Below, piece by piece: positions 45,386 to 53,549 of a DNA stretch of 64,000 nucleotides (its first letter is position 1; the number at the start of each line of letters is the position of its first letter). The stretch is taken from NCBI RefSeq assembly GCF_001747095.1, contig NZ_MDGP01000001.1, positions 1,409,001 through 1,473,000 on the forward strand. The letters run 5' to 3'. The position numbers were made by a program, and so were the translations under genes. Under the pieces are notes generated by a model that worked only from the letters and a program-made list of their open reading frames with translations, was not told where the DNA came from and did not search any database. This stretch comes from Roseivirga sp. 4D4 (GTDB lineage: Bacteria > Bacteroidota > Bacteroidia > Cytophagales > Cyclobacteriaceae).

Positions 45386-45739
45386 ATGTCGAAGTGGGAT
45401 TACGGTCGCTACATCATTCAGTTCGAAGGCAATTCGGGTCTTTCAATTGACCATCATTTCATGAGGGTGTTCAAAAAGGGAAATCAAAAATGGTTTCAGA
45501 TTGATGATCGTCCATCTCAATTGCTTGATAAGGACGCTGTTGATGACTTGAGATACGCCCATATCAGGCGCGCTTTTGATGTAGACGAACGACCCACTTT
45601 CCAAGGGACAAAAATCTATTTAAGAACTTCCTGCGGAGTCTGTGAGTTCAAATACAAGTTCAAAACATGGAAGGACTGGGAGCATTTCATCGGGAAATTC
45701 CCAGGGATTAAAACCAATCTTGAGAGCAATGGAAATTGA
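45386..45739 (+). CDS. small unknown protein, paralogue of the next gene
   Basis: The 117-residue protein opens with MSKWDYGRYIIQF and has a central DKDAVDDLRYAHI segment. The next protein shares its order of elements (GRY, FM-V, A-DDL-Y, a beta-rich tail and a final helix). Both look like compact alpha-beta proteins without membrane segments. It is divergent from SRAP. Confidence 0.55.
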   Translation: MSKWDYGRYIIQFEGNSGLSIDHHFMRVFKKGNQKWFQIDDRPSQLLDKDAVDDLRYAHIRRAFDVDERPTFQGTKIYLRTSCGVCEFKYKFKTWKDWEHFIGKFPGIKTNLESNGN

Positions 45740-46079
45740 GACAGGTAGATATTATGTGCGTAATTCGTGGAATAAAGAATACAGTTTCATGAAAGTGGGA
45801 CAGGATGAGCGCGGTTATTACTATGAGTTAAACAACTCATTAAGACAATATCTTGAAAGAGGTGCAATTGATGATCTTGAGCGCTATGAGATCGTTGAAA
45901 CTCTTTCAAGTAAATTTGAACCAGAGTTCACAAACGCTTCCATATCTGTGACCGCCACCAATCAATTCGGTCATCAAATGGAATATGGAGCAAGAGACTT
46001 ACTACGATTTAGAGAAATTCTCAACTCAACTCCCAGTCTTGCAAAGGCATTGGGAATTAATCTTAAAAAGAAAGCCTAG
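45729..46079 (+). CDS. small unknown protein, paralogue of the previous gene
   Basis: The 116-residue protein starts at an ATG that overlaps the previous gene by 11 bp. It parallels it in layout: METGRYYV, YSFMKVGQDERGYYYEL, RGAIDDLERYEI and a helix ending in a Lys-rich tail. Overlap plus similarity points to an old tandem duplication. The function is unknown. Confidence 0.55.
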   Translation: MEIETGRYYVRNSWNKEYSFMKVGQDERGYYYELNNSLRQYLERGAIDDLERYEIVETLSSKFEPEFTNASISVTATNQFGHQMEYGARDLLRFREILNSTPSLAKALGINLKKKA

Positions 46080-46387
46080 AGAATTCGGTCGTAGCTTGTA
46101 TCTCTAAGATTAATACTTCCTCTCTTTGCACGAGCATATCTAGTAGGTTCTTCATGATCAGGAATTTAAATTGATACGATTGCAAGCATTATAACAATAA
46201 ATAGCAGAGTACTATAGGCGAAGGCGAGTTCCATATTTGAGTATTTCTTTGGCCCAAATATCATACCGATAAAATCATTCAAAATCTGCTTCACACGAAA
46301 AACCTGATAAAATTCAAGCCTGTAAGAATTAAAATAATATCTTTCACTATAATAGGAAATACAATCGACACAAACAATGAACTATCT
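46080..46387. other. gene-poor 308-bp stretch
   Basis: Only one weak small frame (46166-46294, leftward) is visible here; the rest is AT-rich with no clear repeat. It precedes the boundary where the sequence style changes. Confidence 0.4.
46166..46294 (-). CDS. possible 42-residue membrane peptide
   Basis: From GTG at 46294 the frame encodes a short amphipathic start and a hydrophobic helix (about residues 24-42, with LLFIVIMLAIVSI). There is no SD sequence and no known family, so it is supported by composition alone. Confidence 0.25.
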   Translation of the reverse strand: MKQILNDFIGMIFGPKKYSNMELAFAYSTLLFIVIMLAIVSI

Positions 46388-46609
46388 ATGAATGATGACG
46401 CTGAGGTAGTTATCCAAATCACAGATCCAAAGAAGTTCTATAGAACGGTCAGAAATGTTGATCTATCATCTTTGAATTCAGAAGGAAATGATGTTTTTGG
46501 CGGTGGTATCTACATCCATACAACATATGACCAAGTATTTCCATTTTACGGATTGATACGTGCCAATGACTTCAAAAGTGAATACGGGTTCATTCTGAAA
46601 ACAACTTGA
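46388..46609 (+). CDS. small unknown protein
   Basis: The 73-residue acidic protein, mostly predicted beta strands (VVIQITDPKKFYR, GGGIYIHTTYDQV), has no membrane segment. It is the last rightward gene before the terminator and the leftward RTX gene. No family is recognised and coding potential is only moderate. Confidence 0.4.
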   Translation: MNDDAEVVIQITDPKKFYRTVRNVDLSSLNSEGNDVFGGGIYIHTTYDQVFPFYGLIRANDFKSEYGFILKTT

Positions 46610-46734
46610 CCGCAACTTCCTGCCAAGCCAGGTATCACAAAAATACCTTGAAATGCGTTTTTTTGTATCTGAAATGCTTATTTTTAGATGTTAAAAAAAT
46701 AACATATAAGTTGTGTGTGTTTATAAGTTGAGGT

Positions 46735-46763
46735 AAAAGCGGAAGTTAAGCTTCCGCTTTTTT
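46735..46763. terminator. strong hairpin between convergent genes
   Basis: AAAAGCGGAAG and CTTCCGCTTTT form a perfect 11-bp stem with loop TTAAG, followed on the + strand by more T residues. It separates the rightward small gene from the leftward RTX gene and can act in both directions. Confidence 0.8.
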
Positions 46764-46808
46764 ATTGAACTCATCAGTGTAAGTCTGAGGTATAGAGTTT
46801 TAACTTCG

Positions 46809-49800
46809 CTAAACCGTAATCAATGTACCCGCTGTTTCTAACGCAGCTTCATCCGTCCAACCTGTTACGCCATAGATTTCAGCGATTGCAACGAAATTAT
46901 CCGCACCACCATCACTATCAACCTTCAATGTTGAATCTGTACCGTTATCGGTAATTTCTACAAAGTCTGTGATTAGATCAGTTAAGGGATCATAACCCAT
47001 AAGAAGATCGGCAATATCAATCGCATCATTTTGAGAGGTTTCAAATGATCGGATGATATCAGTAAATCCAAAAGAAGTGCCTGCTTCAAAAATAAAGGTA
47101 TCCGCACCACCATCACCGCGAAGCTCATCATTCCCTGCACCGCCCGTAATGAAGTCATTTCCTGCGCCACCGCGTAAATTATCATTACCAGCTTCTCCGT
47201 TGATTACATCGTTTCCGGCCTCGCCTCTTAGGTCGTTATCACTGCTATTTCCAGTAATAGTATCATTGAAGTCACTACCGTAGACACCTTCAATATTCGT
47301 TAAAGTGTCCGTGCCTTCACCTGTGGCCGTACCATTGATCAGATTGACAGTCACAGCAGCGTTAGAGCTACCGAAATCGGCAATGTCCGTACCTGCACCA
47401 CCATCTAATGTGTCATCACCAGCACCGCCAAAGAGAATGTCGTTCCCATCCTGGCCACGCAAAATATCATTGCCAGCTCCACCTTTTAGGTTGTCGTTAC
47501 CATCCCCACCTTCAAGCGTGTCATTACCTGCATCACCATGCAACCCATCATCACCAGTTCCACCAGATAGATAATCATCACCACTATTACCGTAGATAGT
47601 ATCATTGCCCCCTTCTCCATAGAGGAAGTCGTGACCGATCCAGCTTGTATTGCCTGACTTCTCACCATATATTCTGTCGTTGCCATCACCGCCATAAATG
47701 GTGTCATGATCTAGTTCACCTCTCAGATCATCATTACCGCCACCGCCATAAAGCGTGTCATTACCGGAACTGCCATAAAGCGTATCATTGCCACCTGCAT
47801 AAGTTTCTGTGCCATCACCATCACCATAAAGAATGTCGTTGCCACCATGTCCGTAAACCTTATCAGCACCTTCACCACCAAAGGCAATATCGTCCCCGGC
47901 ATAGCTTTTTAGGTTGTCGTTACCAGCGCCACCAAATAGCTCGTTTGATCCGCTACTGCCAAATATCGTGTCGTTGTAATCAGAGCCTTCAAGGTTCTCG
48001 ATATTGCTTAAAGTGTCAGTCCCGCTTCCGGTCACTGTACCGTTATTCAAATTCGCGATAACAGCATTTGCCGCAGAGGCATAGGACACCGTATCTATAC
48101 CGCCAAGGCCATCAATACTGTCATTGCCAAGACTGCCTTCGAACAGGTCATCACCTGTTGTTCCAACAAGCGTATCATCTCCGCTTGTACCTTGGATCGG
48201 CACTGGGCCAACCAAAGCCATTTCTGAATTATCATTGAAGACGATTTTTTCAATCGCCCAAGGAAAGCTCGTATCATAATGCTTGAACACCGTGATTTTA
48301 TCAGATGCGTTATTCGCAAAAGTAATTTCCAAATCATCGCCAACCTGCGTTAATGTGATGTCACTCTGCGTGATCCCTGCCCCAAGTCTGATGAAATCAT
48401 TACCATCTTCATCAACAAGGAAATCCTGTCCATCACCGGAATTAAAAATGAATTCATCATTCCCCGTGCCACCACTGAGGGAATCATTGCCGCCAGCACC
48501 GTATAGCACATCATTTCCTGCCTCACCGCTTAATTGGTCATTGCGAATGTTTCCATTTAATGTGTCATCTCCACCACGCGCGAAGAAGCGCGATCCAAAA
48601 TTACCTGATGATGCAACACTCGTGGCTGTTAATGTATCGCTAAAGCTTGACCCGGTTACGTCCCGAACGCTTACTACAGTGTCAGAGGTGCCGTACCCAT
48701 CATCAATGATTAGTCCTTGAGAAAGATCAACGTTGATACCATTCAGTAAAGGAAGAAGTCCACGCGCAATAGTCGTTGCATTTTGATCATCAGCGGTAAA
48801 ACTGTCAAACCCAGCACCACCATCATAATAATCAGACCCAGGAGCCACTATGAATACGTCAGACCCCGCGCCACCATAGGATTCATCATCTCCATATCCA
48901 TCATTAAACCAGTTTTGTTTATTATCGGTGCCACCTCGCAGAATGTCATTACCTGCACCACCATAAAGCTGATCAAACCCATCACCACCATTTAAAATGT
49001 CATCTCCATCGTCACCATAAAGCTTATCATCTCCTTGGAAACCATTGATAATATCCTTGCCAGTGCTACCATTGAGGAAGAAGTTATTTCCACTCGTGCC
49101 ATTGACCACGTTGTAGGCACCAGCAGAAGGATTAGAGATTAATTCGTCTTCAAACTGAATGTTTTCAATTTTACCCGTTGACAGATGGTCTTTGATTAGA
49201 ATTTCATCAGTAGAGCCATCAAACGTGATTTTTAGGTCAAGCCCTAACTGCGTAAAATCAACATCAGCAACGGATATCCCTGCCCCAATGGTGATGGTGT
49301 CATTTGTTCCTGCACTATCATCAATCTCATCCTGACCATGACCCACATTAAAGATATATTCATCATCACCCGTACCACCCTCCAGAAGGTCTGTACCTAA
49401 GCCACCATTAAGGGTATCATTGTCTGCACCACCGAACAATTCATCATCGCCTGTGCCGCCATTGAGCGTGTCGTTTCCATCTTCCCCGTAAAGCTCATCA
49501 TCACCTTCATCACCAAAAAATGTGTCATTACCGCCCCCAACATCAGTGATAGTATCATCACCGCCATAGCCATGCAGAACATCTCCTTCTATGCCGCTAA
49601 ACAGAATATTGTAGCCTGGGTAATTCGATGCCGAAAACGCTGCACCTGTACCGTCTTCATGAGGTGTATTAAACTCAAAATCCAGCCCTATTTTTGCCAA
49701 AACAGAGCTTGTGATTGAATTACTATTCGCCCCTATAGGATTGTAAGAGATTGGGTCAGAAAGAGCTAGTTGGTTAGCAAATGCTACCATGTCAGACCAT

Positions 49801-50105
49801 TTAAGCGCTGCCGATGCACCACCTAAATCAAGCTCAGTATAATTATAGTCTGTTAAAGGATCGTTATCGACAACTCCATCTCCATCTGTATCAACTTTAT
49901 ACAAGGACAGTGGGTCTTGTACGTCCAAATCCGAATCAATGAAAATATCACCCCAATCAAAAATGTTCTGATTGTCAGGCCCGGCATTGATCATAGTTTG
50001 ATCATTAAATGTGCTAAGATCACCGTCCAAGTCATACACTAGATAGGTGTGAGCGTTCGGTACAATTCCCGCTGAAGTTGAAGTGATGTATATTTTACCA
50101 GACAT
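46809..50105 (-). CDS. RTX (haemolysin-type Ca-binding) secreted protein
   Basis: The 1098-residue protein carries at least five blocks of GGxGxDxLx repeats (for example GGAGNDNLKSYAGDD and GGDGNDRIYG), which bind Ca outside the cell. It ends in a type I secretion target region (about the last 110 residues, opening GGADTFIF). The N-terminal 180 residues form a separate domain with an NSNS-I-SSVL segment that recalls papain-like or lipase-linked N-domains of RTX toxins (weak). There is no ABC exporter in the window. I chose ATG 50105 because a GGGGGA SD sequence precedes it; the upstream in-frame GTG overlaps that site. Confidence 0.92.
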   Translation of the reverse strand: MSGKIYITSTSAGIVPNAHTYLVYDLDGDLSTFNDQTMINAGPDNQNIFDWGDIFIDSDLDVQDPLSLYKVDTDGDGVVDNDPLTDYNYTELDLGGASAALKWSDMVAFANQLALSDPISYNPIGANSNSITSSVLAKIGLDFEFNTPHEDGTGAAFSASNYPGYNILFSGIEGDVLHGYGGDDTITDVGGGNDTFFGDEGDDELYGEDGNDTLNGGTGDDELFGGADNDTLNGGLGTDLLEGGTGDDEYIFNVGHGQDEIDDSAGTNDTITIGAGISVADVDFTQLGLDLKITFDGSTDEILIKDHLSTGKIENIQFEDELISNPSAGAYNVVNGTSGNNFFLNGSTGKDIINGFQGDDKLYGDDGDDILNGGDGFDQLYGGAGNDILRGGTDNKQNWFNDGYGDDESYGGAGSDVFIVAPGSDYYDGGAGFDSFTADDQNATTIARGLLPLLNGINVDLSQGLIIDDGYGTSDTVVSVRDVTGSSFSDTLTATSVASSGNFGSRFFARGGDDTLNGNIRNDQLSGEAGNDVLYGAGGNDSLSGGTGNDEFIFNSGDGQDFLVDEDGNDFIRLGAGITQSDITLTQVGDDLEITFANNASDKITVFKHYDTSFPWAIEKIVFNDNSEMALVGPVPIQGTSGDDTLVGTTGDDLFEGSLGNDSIDGLGGIDTVSYASAANAVIANLNNGTVTGSGTDTLSNIENLEGSDYNDTIFGSSGSNELFGGAGNDNLKSYAGDDIAFGGEGADKVYGHGGNDILYGDGDGTETYAGGNDTLYGSSGNDTLYGGGGNDDLRGELDHDTIYGGDGNDRIYGEKSGNTSWIGHDFLYGEGGNDTIYGNSGDDYLSGGTGDDGLHGDAGNDTLEGGDGNDNLKGGAGNDILRGQDGNDILFGGAGDDTLDGGAGTDIADFGSSNAAVTVNLINGTATGEGTDTLTNIEGVYGSDFNDTITGNSSDNDLRGEAGNDVINGEAGNDNLRGGAGNDFITGGAGNDELRGDGGADTFIFEAGTSFGFTDIIRSFETSQNDAIDIADLLMGYDPLTDLITDFVEITDNGTDSTLKVDSDGGADNFVAIAEIYGVTGWTDEAALETAGTLITV

Positions 50106-50148
50106 ATTTTCCCCCACGTTGATAAAAGTTAGATTGAGATTAATTTAG

Positions 50149-50292
50149 TTATCGGGAATCGTGATAAATCTTTGTACCGTCACTAAGTGTGGAATGATCC
50201 TTCGACTTAGGTGAAATGGCTGGGCCTGCAAGAAGAAGCAAAAGCAGAACAATTGTCATTGCGAATACGACCCCGAAAAGTACTTTTTTCAT
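50149..50292 (-). CDS. 47-residue single-helix exported or membrane peptide
   Basis: A start ATG with an SD-like GGGAG 6 bases upstream encodes MKKVLFGVVFAMTIV, a leucine-rich helix and a short hydrophilic tail. The start carries two lysines as in a signal or anchor sequence. The stop is 44 bp before the RTX start, in the same direction, so the two probably share an mRNA. No family is recognised; a secretion or anchoring accessory role is inference. Confidence 0.55.
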   Translation of the reverse strand: MKKVLFGVVFAMTIVLLLLLLAGPAISPKSKDHSTLSDGTKIYHDSR

Positions 50293-50487
50293 CTAAAACT
50301 CCCGCCCAAACACCAGTGATAAAAACCACTTTTAAATGGGCATTCCTAAATAGTTATGTTCGATTGATTTTGATTCCTAGAGCATCCAAAAACAAAAATC
50401 AACCACAAATTTTGAATTAAGTCATTGATATAACTTGTGGTTGTATGATTTAGACGCTTTCAGGTAACTGGCGGTTGTCCGATAGAC

Positions 50488-51399
50488 TTAACCAAACTCT
50501 GGACTATCGCCTGAAGACTCGAGCCCCTGCCTATGTTTCATGAGTTTTCCAATTAACTGTTCACCGTAATAAGCCGGAATAGCATTTTTTTCTAAAGCAT
50601 CCGTCAAAAACTCCTTGGTTTTATCCATATGGAGTTTGCCGATTTTTAAAATCAAAGCAAATACGCTGCATGCTTCATGCTTCCCCGAATCATAGACAAA
50701 AAGCATTTCACCCAGTGCAGGCAGTATGGTTTGAGGTGGCATGCTCGCGACCTCATCAACCAGATCAGGGTATTTCTTAAATAAGGCATCCCCGTCCGCT
50801 AAGATATTATCATGAAGCGTGCTTACTGCTTTGGCCTGCTTATCTGTAAGGTTTTCTAAAAACGGGTCCAGTTCAACTCCTTTTTGAAGTCTAAGTCTTT
50901 TATTCAGTTTCAAAACAAGCCAATCATCAGTTACATTCACCAGATTGTGATAAAATCCGTAGCCATTCGGCTTTACGACTGTAAATGGTGATTCACCTGC
51001 AGAATGAAATTCTGTGAACAGACCGGGCGTGCTCTTAAGATCAGCGCTATAAGTCATATACGGCTTATCCAAATCGCTAAAGCCGCTTTCCTTGTTAAAA
51101 GAGGCAACCAAAAGACAGTGCTTTAAGGTGCTAAACCCGTTTTTATCCGGTCTAACTCCACCTTTGATCTCAATAGTTGCCCTTTCCGCTTCATCATGAG
51201 AATTGGTCTGGGTTGGTGTGTCCGCAGTATAGCCCTTTGGCGGCAGTACAATTAAACGCTCAATAGTCCGCGCACCCTCATCCTTGTTTTTAACAATGAA
51301 AGACGCTGGCCTTTTAATAATCTCAATATTTCCCCCACAAACATTTTCGATCAAAGCGCGCATATAATGCGTTCTTAGAACTGAATTAATGTCTGTCAT
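50488..51399 (-). CDS. unknown protein, possible PD-(D/E)xK-like element
   Basis: The 303-residue soluble protein has an SD sequence (AAAGAGG, 5 bases from the ATG). The segment RATIEIKGG (Glu77-Lys79) resembles the ExK half of a PD-(D/E)xK nuclease motif, with Asp or Glu residues a few positions before, but the fold is not confirmed. The C-terminal half is helical. It is 27 bp downstream of the XRE/PLD-like regulator on the same strand, as in regulator-effector pairs. Its function is unknown; a restriction or toxin role is speculative. Confidence 0.6.
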   Translation of the reverse strand: MTDINSVLRTHYMRALIENVCGGNIEIIKRPASFIVKNKDEGARTIERLIVLPPKGYTADTPTQTNSHDEAERATIEIKGGVRPDKNGFSTLKHCLLVASFNKESGFSDLDKPYMTYSADLKSTPGLFTEFHSAGESPFTVVKPNGYGFYHNLVNVTDDWLVLKLNKRLRLQKGVELDPFLENLTDKQAKAVSTLHDNILADGDALFKKYPDLVDEVASMPPQTILPALGEMLFVYDSGKHEACSVFALILKIGKLHMDKTKEFLTDALEKNAIPAYYGEQLIGKLMKHRQGLESSGDSPEFG

Positions 51400-51426
51400 C
51401 TAAACCTCTTTCTACATATTCCTTTC

Positions 51427-52074
51427 TTAGTTTATATGCTCACTATGATCCCAAGACAATTCGAACAACTCCCTATGTATGTCAGCAAACTCTTTTTGCT
51501 TGAATACCCTAATCTCAACATTGTTATTGGCAAAACTCAGGTAAGCCGAGTTTGAGCCGTAGATATAGAATATTTTCTCATTGTGCAGCGCCTTTGGGTA
51601 ATAGCGATGCTCTGCGCTATTCAGGATTAATAAGTCCTCATCTTTCTGAACGATTATCCTAATCCTGATTTTATCGCCAAGTTTCTTCATGCGCGCGGCA
51701 TGCACATCCTCATACCATTCTCTTGTCAGCCATTCATACCAAAGCTCAGGTTTTGAATTGAATATGCAGATATCCCCGCCTTCATGACTTGCAACCTCAT
51801 ACACATCATCCATGAACATCTTAAAACCTTCCTTACCCAAATAATTTTTAACGTAGGAATGCTTTTCTCTTAACCCATTATTCTCTAAAAATTCCAAACC
51901 TCTTTCTTCAAAGAATTTGGTCAGTTTATTAAGGTTCTTGGTTGAGAGTTCCTGATGTCCTTTTTCAAACCGTGACAGTTGTTGTTTATGCACCCCAATG
52001 GCCTTACCAACATTCTCTTGGTTAAGACCCAGATGCACTCTTGCCGACCGTGCTTGTTTATTGCTCAACAGCAT
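51427..52074 (-). CDS. XRE regulator with PLD-like C-terminal domain
   Basis: The 215-residue protein has an XRE helix-turn-helix (about residues 6-60: LGLNQENVGKAIGVHKQQLSRFEKG). A C-terminal domain follows (about 80-212: GGDICIFNSKPELWYEWL, NEKIFYIYGSNSAYLSF, a Trp-Asp-His tail) that resembles the PLD-like sensor of TrmB-type regulators. It is divergent from the XRE gene at 52217 with two identical 11-bp repeats between them. It may control that gene and the 303-residue neighbour. Confidence 0.75.
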   Translation of the reverse strand: MLLSNKQARSARVHLGLNQENVGKAIGVHKQQLSRFEKGHQELSTKNLNKLTKFFEERGLEFLENNGLREKHSYVKNYLGKEGFKMFMDDVYEVASHEGGDICIFNSKPELWYEWLTREWYEDVHAARMKKLGDKIRIRIIVQKDEDLLILNSAEHRYYPKALHNEKIFYIYGSNSAYLSFANNNVEIRVFKQKEFADIHRELFELSWDHSEHIN

Positions 52075-52103
52075 AATTTATGCCCATATATACCTAAAAA
52101 GTT

Positions 52104-52135
52104 ACTTTGTAAACTGATTCATTCACTTTGTAAAC
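52104..52135. promoter_or_regulatory. paired direct repeats ACTTTGTAAAC, 21-bp spacing
   Basis: Two identical 11-mers at 52104-52114 and 52125-52135 lie on one face of the helix (two turns apart) between divergent XRE genes. A TTGACA hexamer starts at 52143, so a bound repressor could block the rightward promoter. Confidence 0.55.
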
Positions 52136-52216
52136 ATTTTTGTTGACAGCGATTCTCTCTTGTGCATTTACTCAGTCATATTTAAATACAACTGTGTAAC
52201 ATTATGTGGGGTAAAC

Positions 52217-52606
52217 ATGAATACAGCTAAAAAGGGTAAAGCATCAGAAATTGATATTGAAGTCGGTAAAAGACTAAGAGAAATTAGAGAACAGTATAAA
52301 TTCACACTTGAAGATCTGGGTCATTTGCTGGGCATTACATGGCAACAGGTTCAAAAATATGAGAAAGGTGTAAACCGTATTTCAAGTAGTCGGTTGAATA
52401 CAATTTCTAAAATATTCAAAGTACAAATGGAGTATTTCTTCTCTGAAGTTGAAAACCCCTTTGATCGTTATTATCAAGCTCCGAAAAAAACAGAGCCAAT
52501 AGAACAGCTATGGGCAAAGCTCCCGGATGGTATCATAAAGAACAGCCTCTACTCCTTAGTTGAAACGCTCATACATCTGAAAATTTCCAAGACGGAGATA
52601 AGATAG
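52217..52606 (+). CDS. XRE-family regulator
   Basis: The 129-residue protein is a compact XRE regulator: helix-turn-helix at about residues 17-72 (GKRLREIREQYKFTLEDLGHLLGITWQQVQKYEKGVNRI) plus a helical tail. This style is common in alphaproteobacteria. I chose the ATG at 52217 over an upstream in-frame start because it matches the family length and follows GGGG. It is probably controlled together with its divergent partner. Confidence 0.85.
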   Translation: MNTAKKGKASEIDIEVGKRLREIREQYKFTLEDLGHLLGITWQQVQKYEKGVNRISSSRLNTISKIFKVQMEYFFSEVENPFDRYYQAPKKTEPIEQLWAKLPDGIIKNSLYSLVETLIHLKISKTEIR

Positions 52607-52647
52607 AGCGCTGGGGGCGCATGTGTGGGGTGCGCCCCTGCGCTCTA
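52604..52647. terminator. long hairpin carrying both convergent stop codons
   Basis: TAGAGCGC/GCGCTCTA and GGGGCGCA/TGCGCCCC form stacked 8-bp helices around a small internal loop. The TAG of the rightward XRE gene (52604-52606) and the TAG of the leftward gene (52645-52647) are the ends of the arms, so this stem serves both genes. Confidence 0.7.
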
Positions 52648-53355
52648 CCACTGCCTAGGATCAGGTAGTTTTGAATAGAGCTCAAGCACATATTCCATTA
52701 CATGCGGATGTGCTTCCTTATTCTCTCCCTTGCGCCAACTTGTGATCCGACTGGCCAATGATTTACTTTCGCCCAATATCTTGACCATCTTGCTCGGTGT
52801 CACATTCGTGCGTTCAATTTCTGCCTCAAGCTTGGTCAAGTATTCCTGTGTAATAGGCGTTAATTTGGGAGGTGTTGGCTTCGGTTTCGGTGCTTGCGGT
52901 TTTGGGCTATAGGTTTCCAAAAAATCCATAACGCCCTTTAAATGTCTTTTGTCTGCTGTCCTTATTTCCCTGACAATCCATGTCCGAAATATATTCACGT
53001 TAAACCCCAATGATCTTGGCAGTGCTTTGGATATCTGAGAGGGTCCTACGCGCTTTTCTTCCATTAAAGCTTCTATTTTAACCAAAACCTCTTCGGTCAA
53101 ATCAACGCGCTCTACAGTGGGAAGCTGGGCATAACCGCTAACCAAAAAATTATATTCTTCTGGGGTGATGAAGCGAATTCTACGTGTGTAGATATTATGA
53201 CATCGAATACGGGTCAGGCTGTCAGGTAGATTGGGTACGAGTTTGCGAATTAAATTGCTCCCTATTCCCGTTCTTTCCTTCTCTTCTTCCAGAAAAACAA
53301 TGAAGTCTGGTCTCTCTTTTAGGTCTATATCGTGAGGGCCTGGCAATTTGGGCAA
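52645..53355 (-). CDS. protein with three helix-turn-helix-like repeats
   Basis: The 236-residue protein is built from three similar units of about 62 residues (about 17-80, 88-150 and 167-231). Each has a Glu/Arg-rich helix, a pS.i.k.Lp element and a final Y..LP helix, with a Pro/Lys linker (PKPQAPKPKPTPPKLTP) between units 2 and 3. Such repeats suit DNA binding or a protein-docking scaffold. The TTG start at 53355 is preferred because AAGGGAG lies 9 bases upstream. No family is recognised. Confidence 0.6.
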   Translation of the reverse strand: MPKLPGPHDIDLKERPDFIVFLEEEKERTGIGSNLIRKLVPNLPDSLTRIRCHNIYTRRIRFITPEEYNFLVSGYAQLPTVERVDLTEEVLVKIEALMEEKRVGPSQISKALPRSLGFNVNIFRTWIVREIRTADKRHLKGVMDFLETYSPKPQAPKPKPTPPKLTPITQEYLTKLEAEIERTNVTPSKMVKILGESKSLASRITSWRKGENKEAHPHVMEYVLELYSKLPDPRQW

Positions 53356-53549
53356 GACTCATAACTCCCTTATAAATCACACTTTATTTGATCATCCCTG
53401 CTAATGGTTAATCAAGTCTTAAAATTGCCTCAAATACCCATAAAATTTATCTAAAACTAGTTTACATAATTTACTCTGATTTCATTTTTTCCTGTCAGAA
53501 TAATCATGTCCGCAAGCAATGCGGCTTGGTTAATAAGGGGATAAAACCA

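Noticed and set aside
47053..49582. Several long frames on the + strand and other minus frames within the RTX gene
   Set aside because: They are shadows of the repetitive RTX coding sequence; their products are low-complexity Ser/Pro/His strings with no family match.
46809..50105. Regular repeats that could suggest a CRISPR-like array
   Set aside because: The repeats are the codons of GGxGxD motifs in one continuous frame, with no constant spacer length.
50211..50420. A 69-codon rightward frame upstream of the RTX gene
   Set aside because: It is antisense to the better supported leftward 47-residue peptide, which has an SD sequence and a coherent hydrophobic helix.
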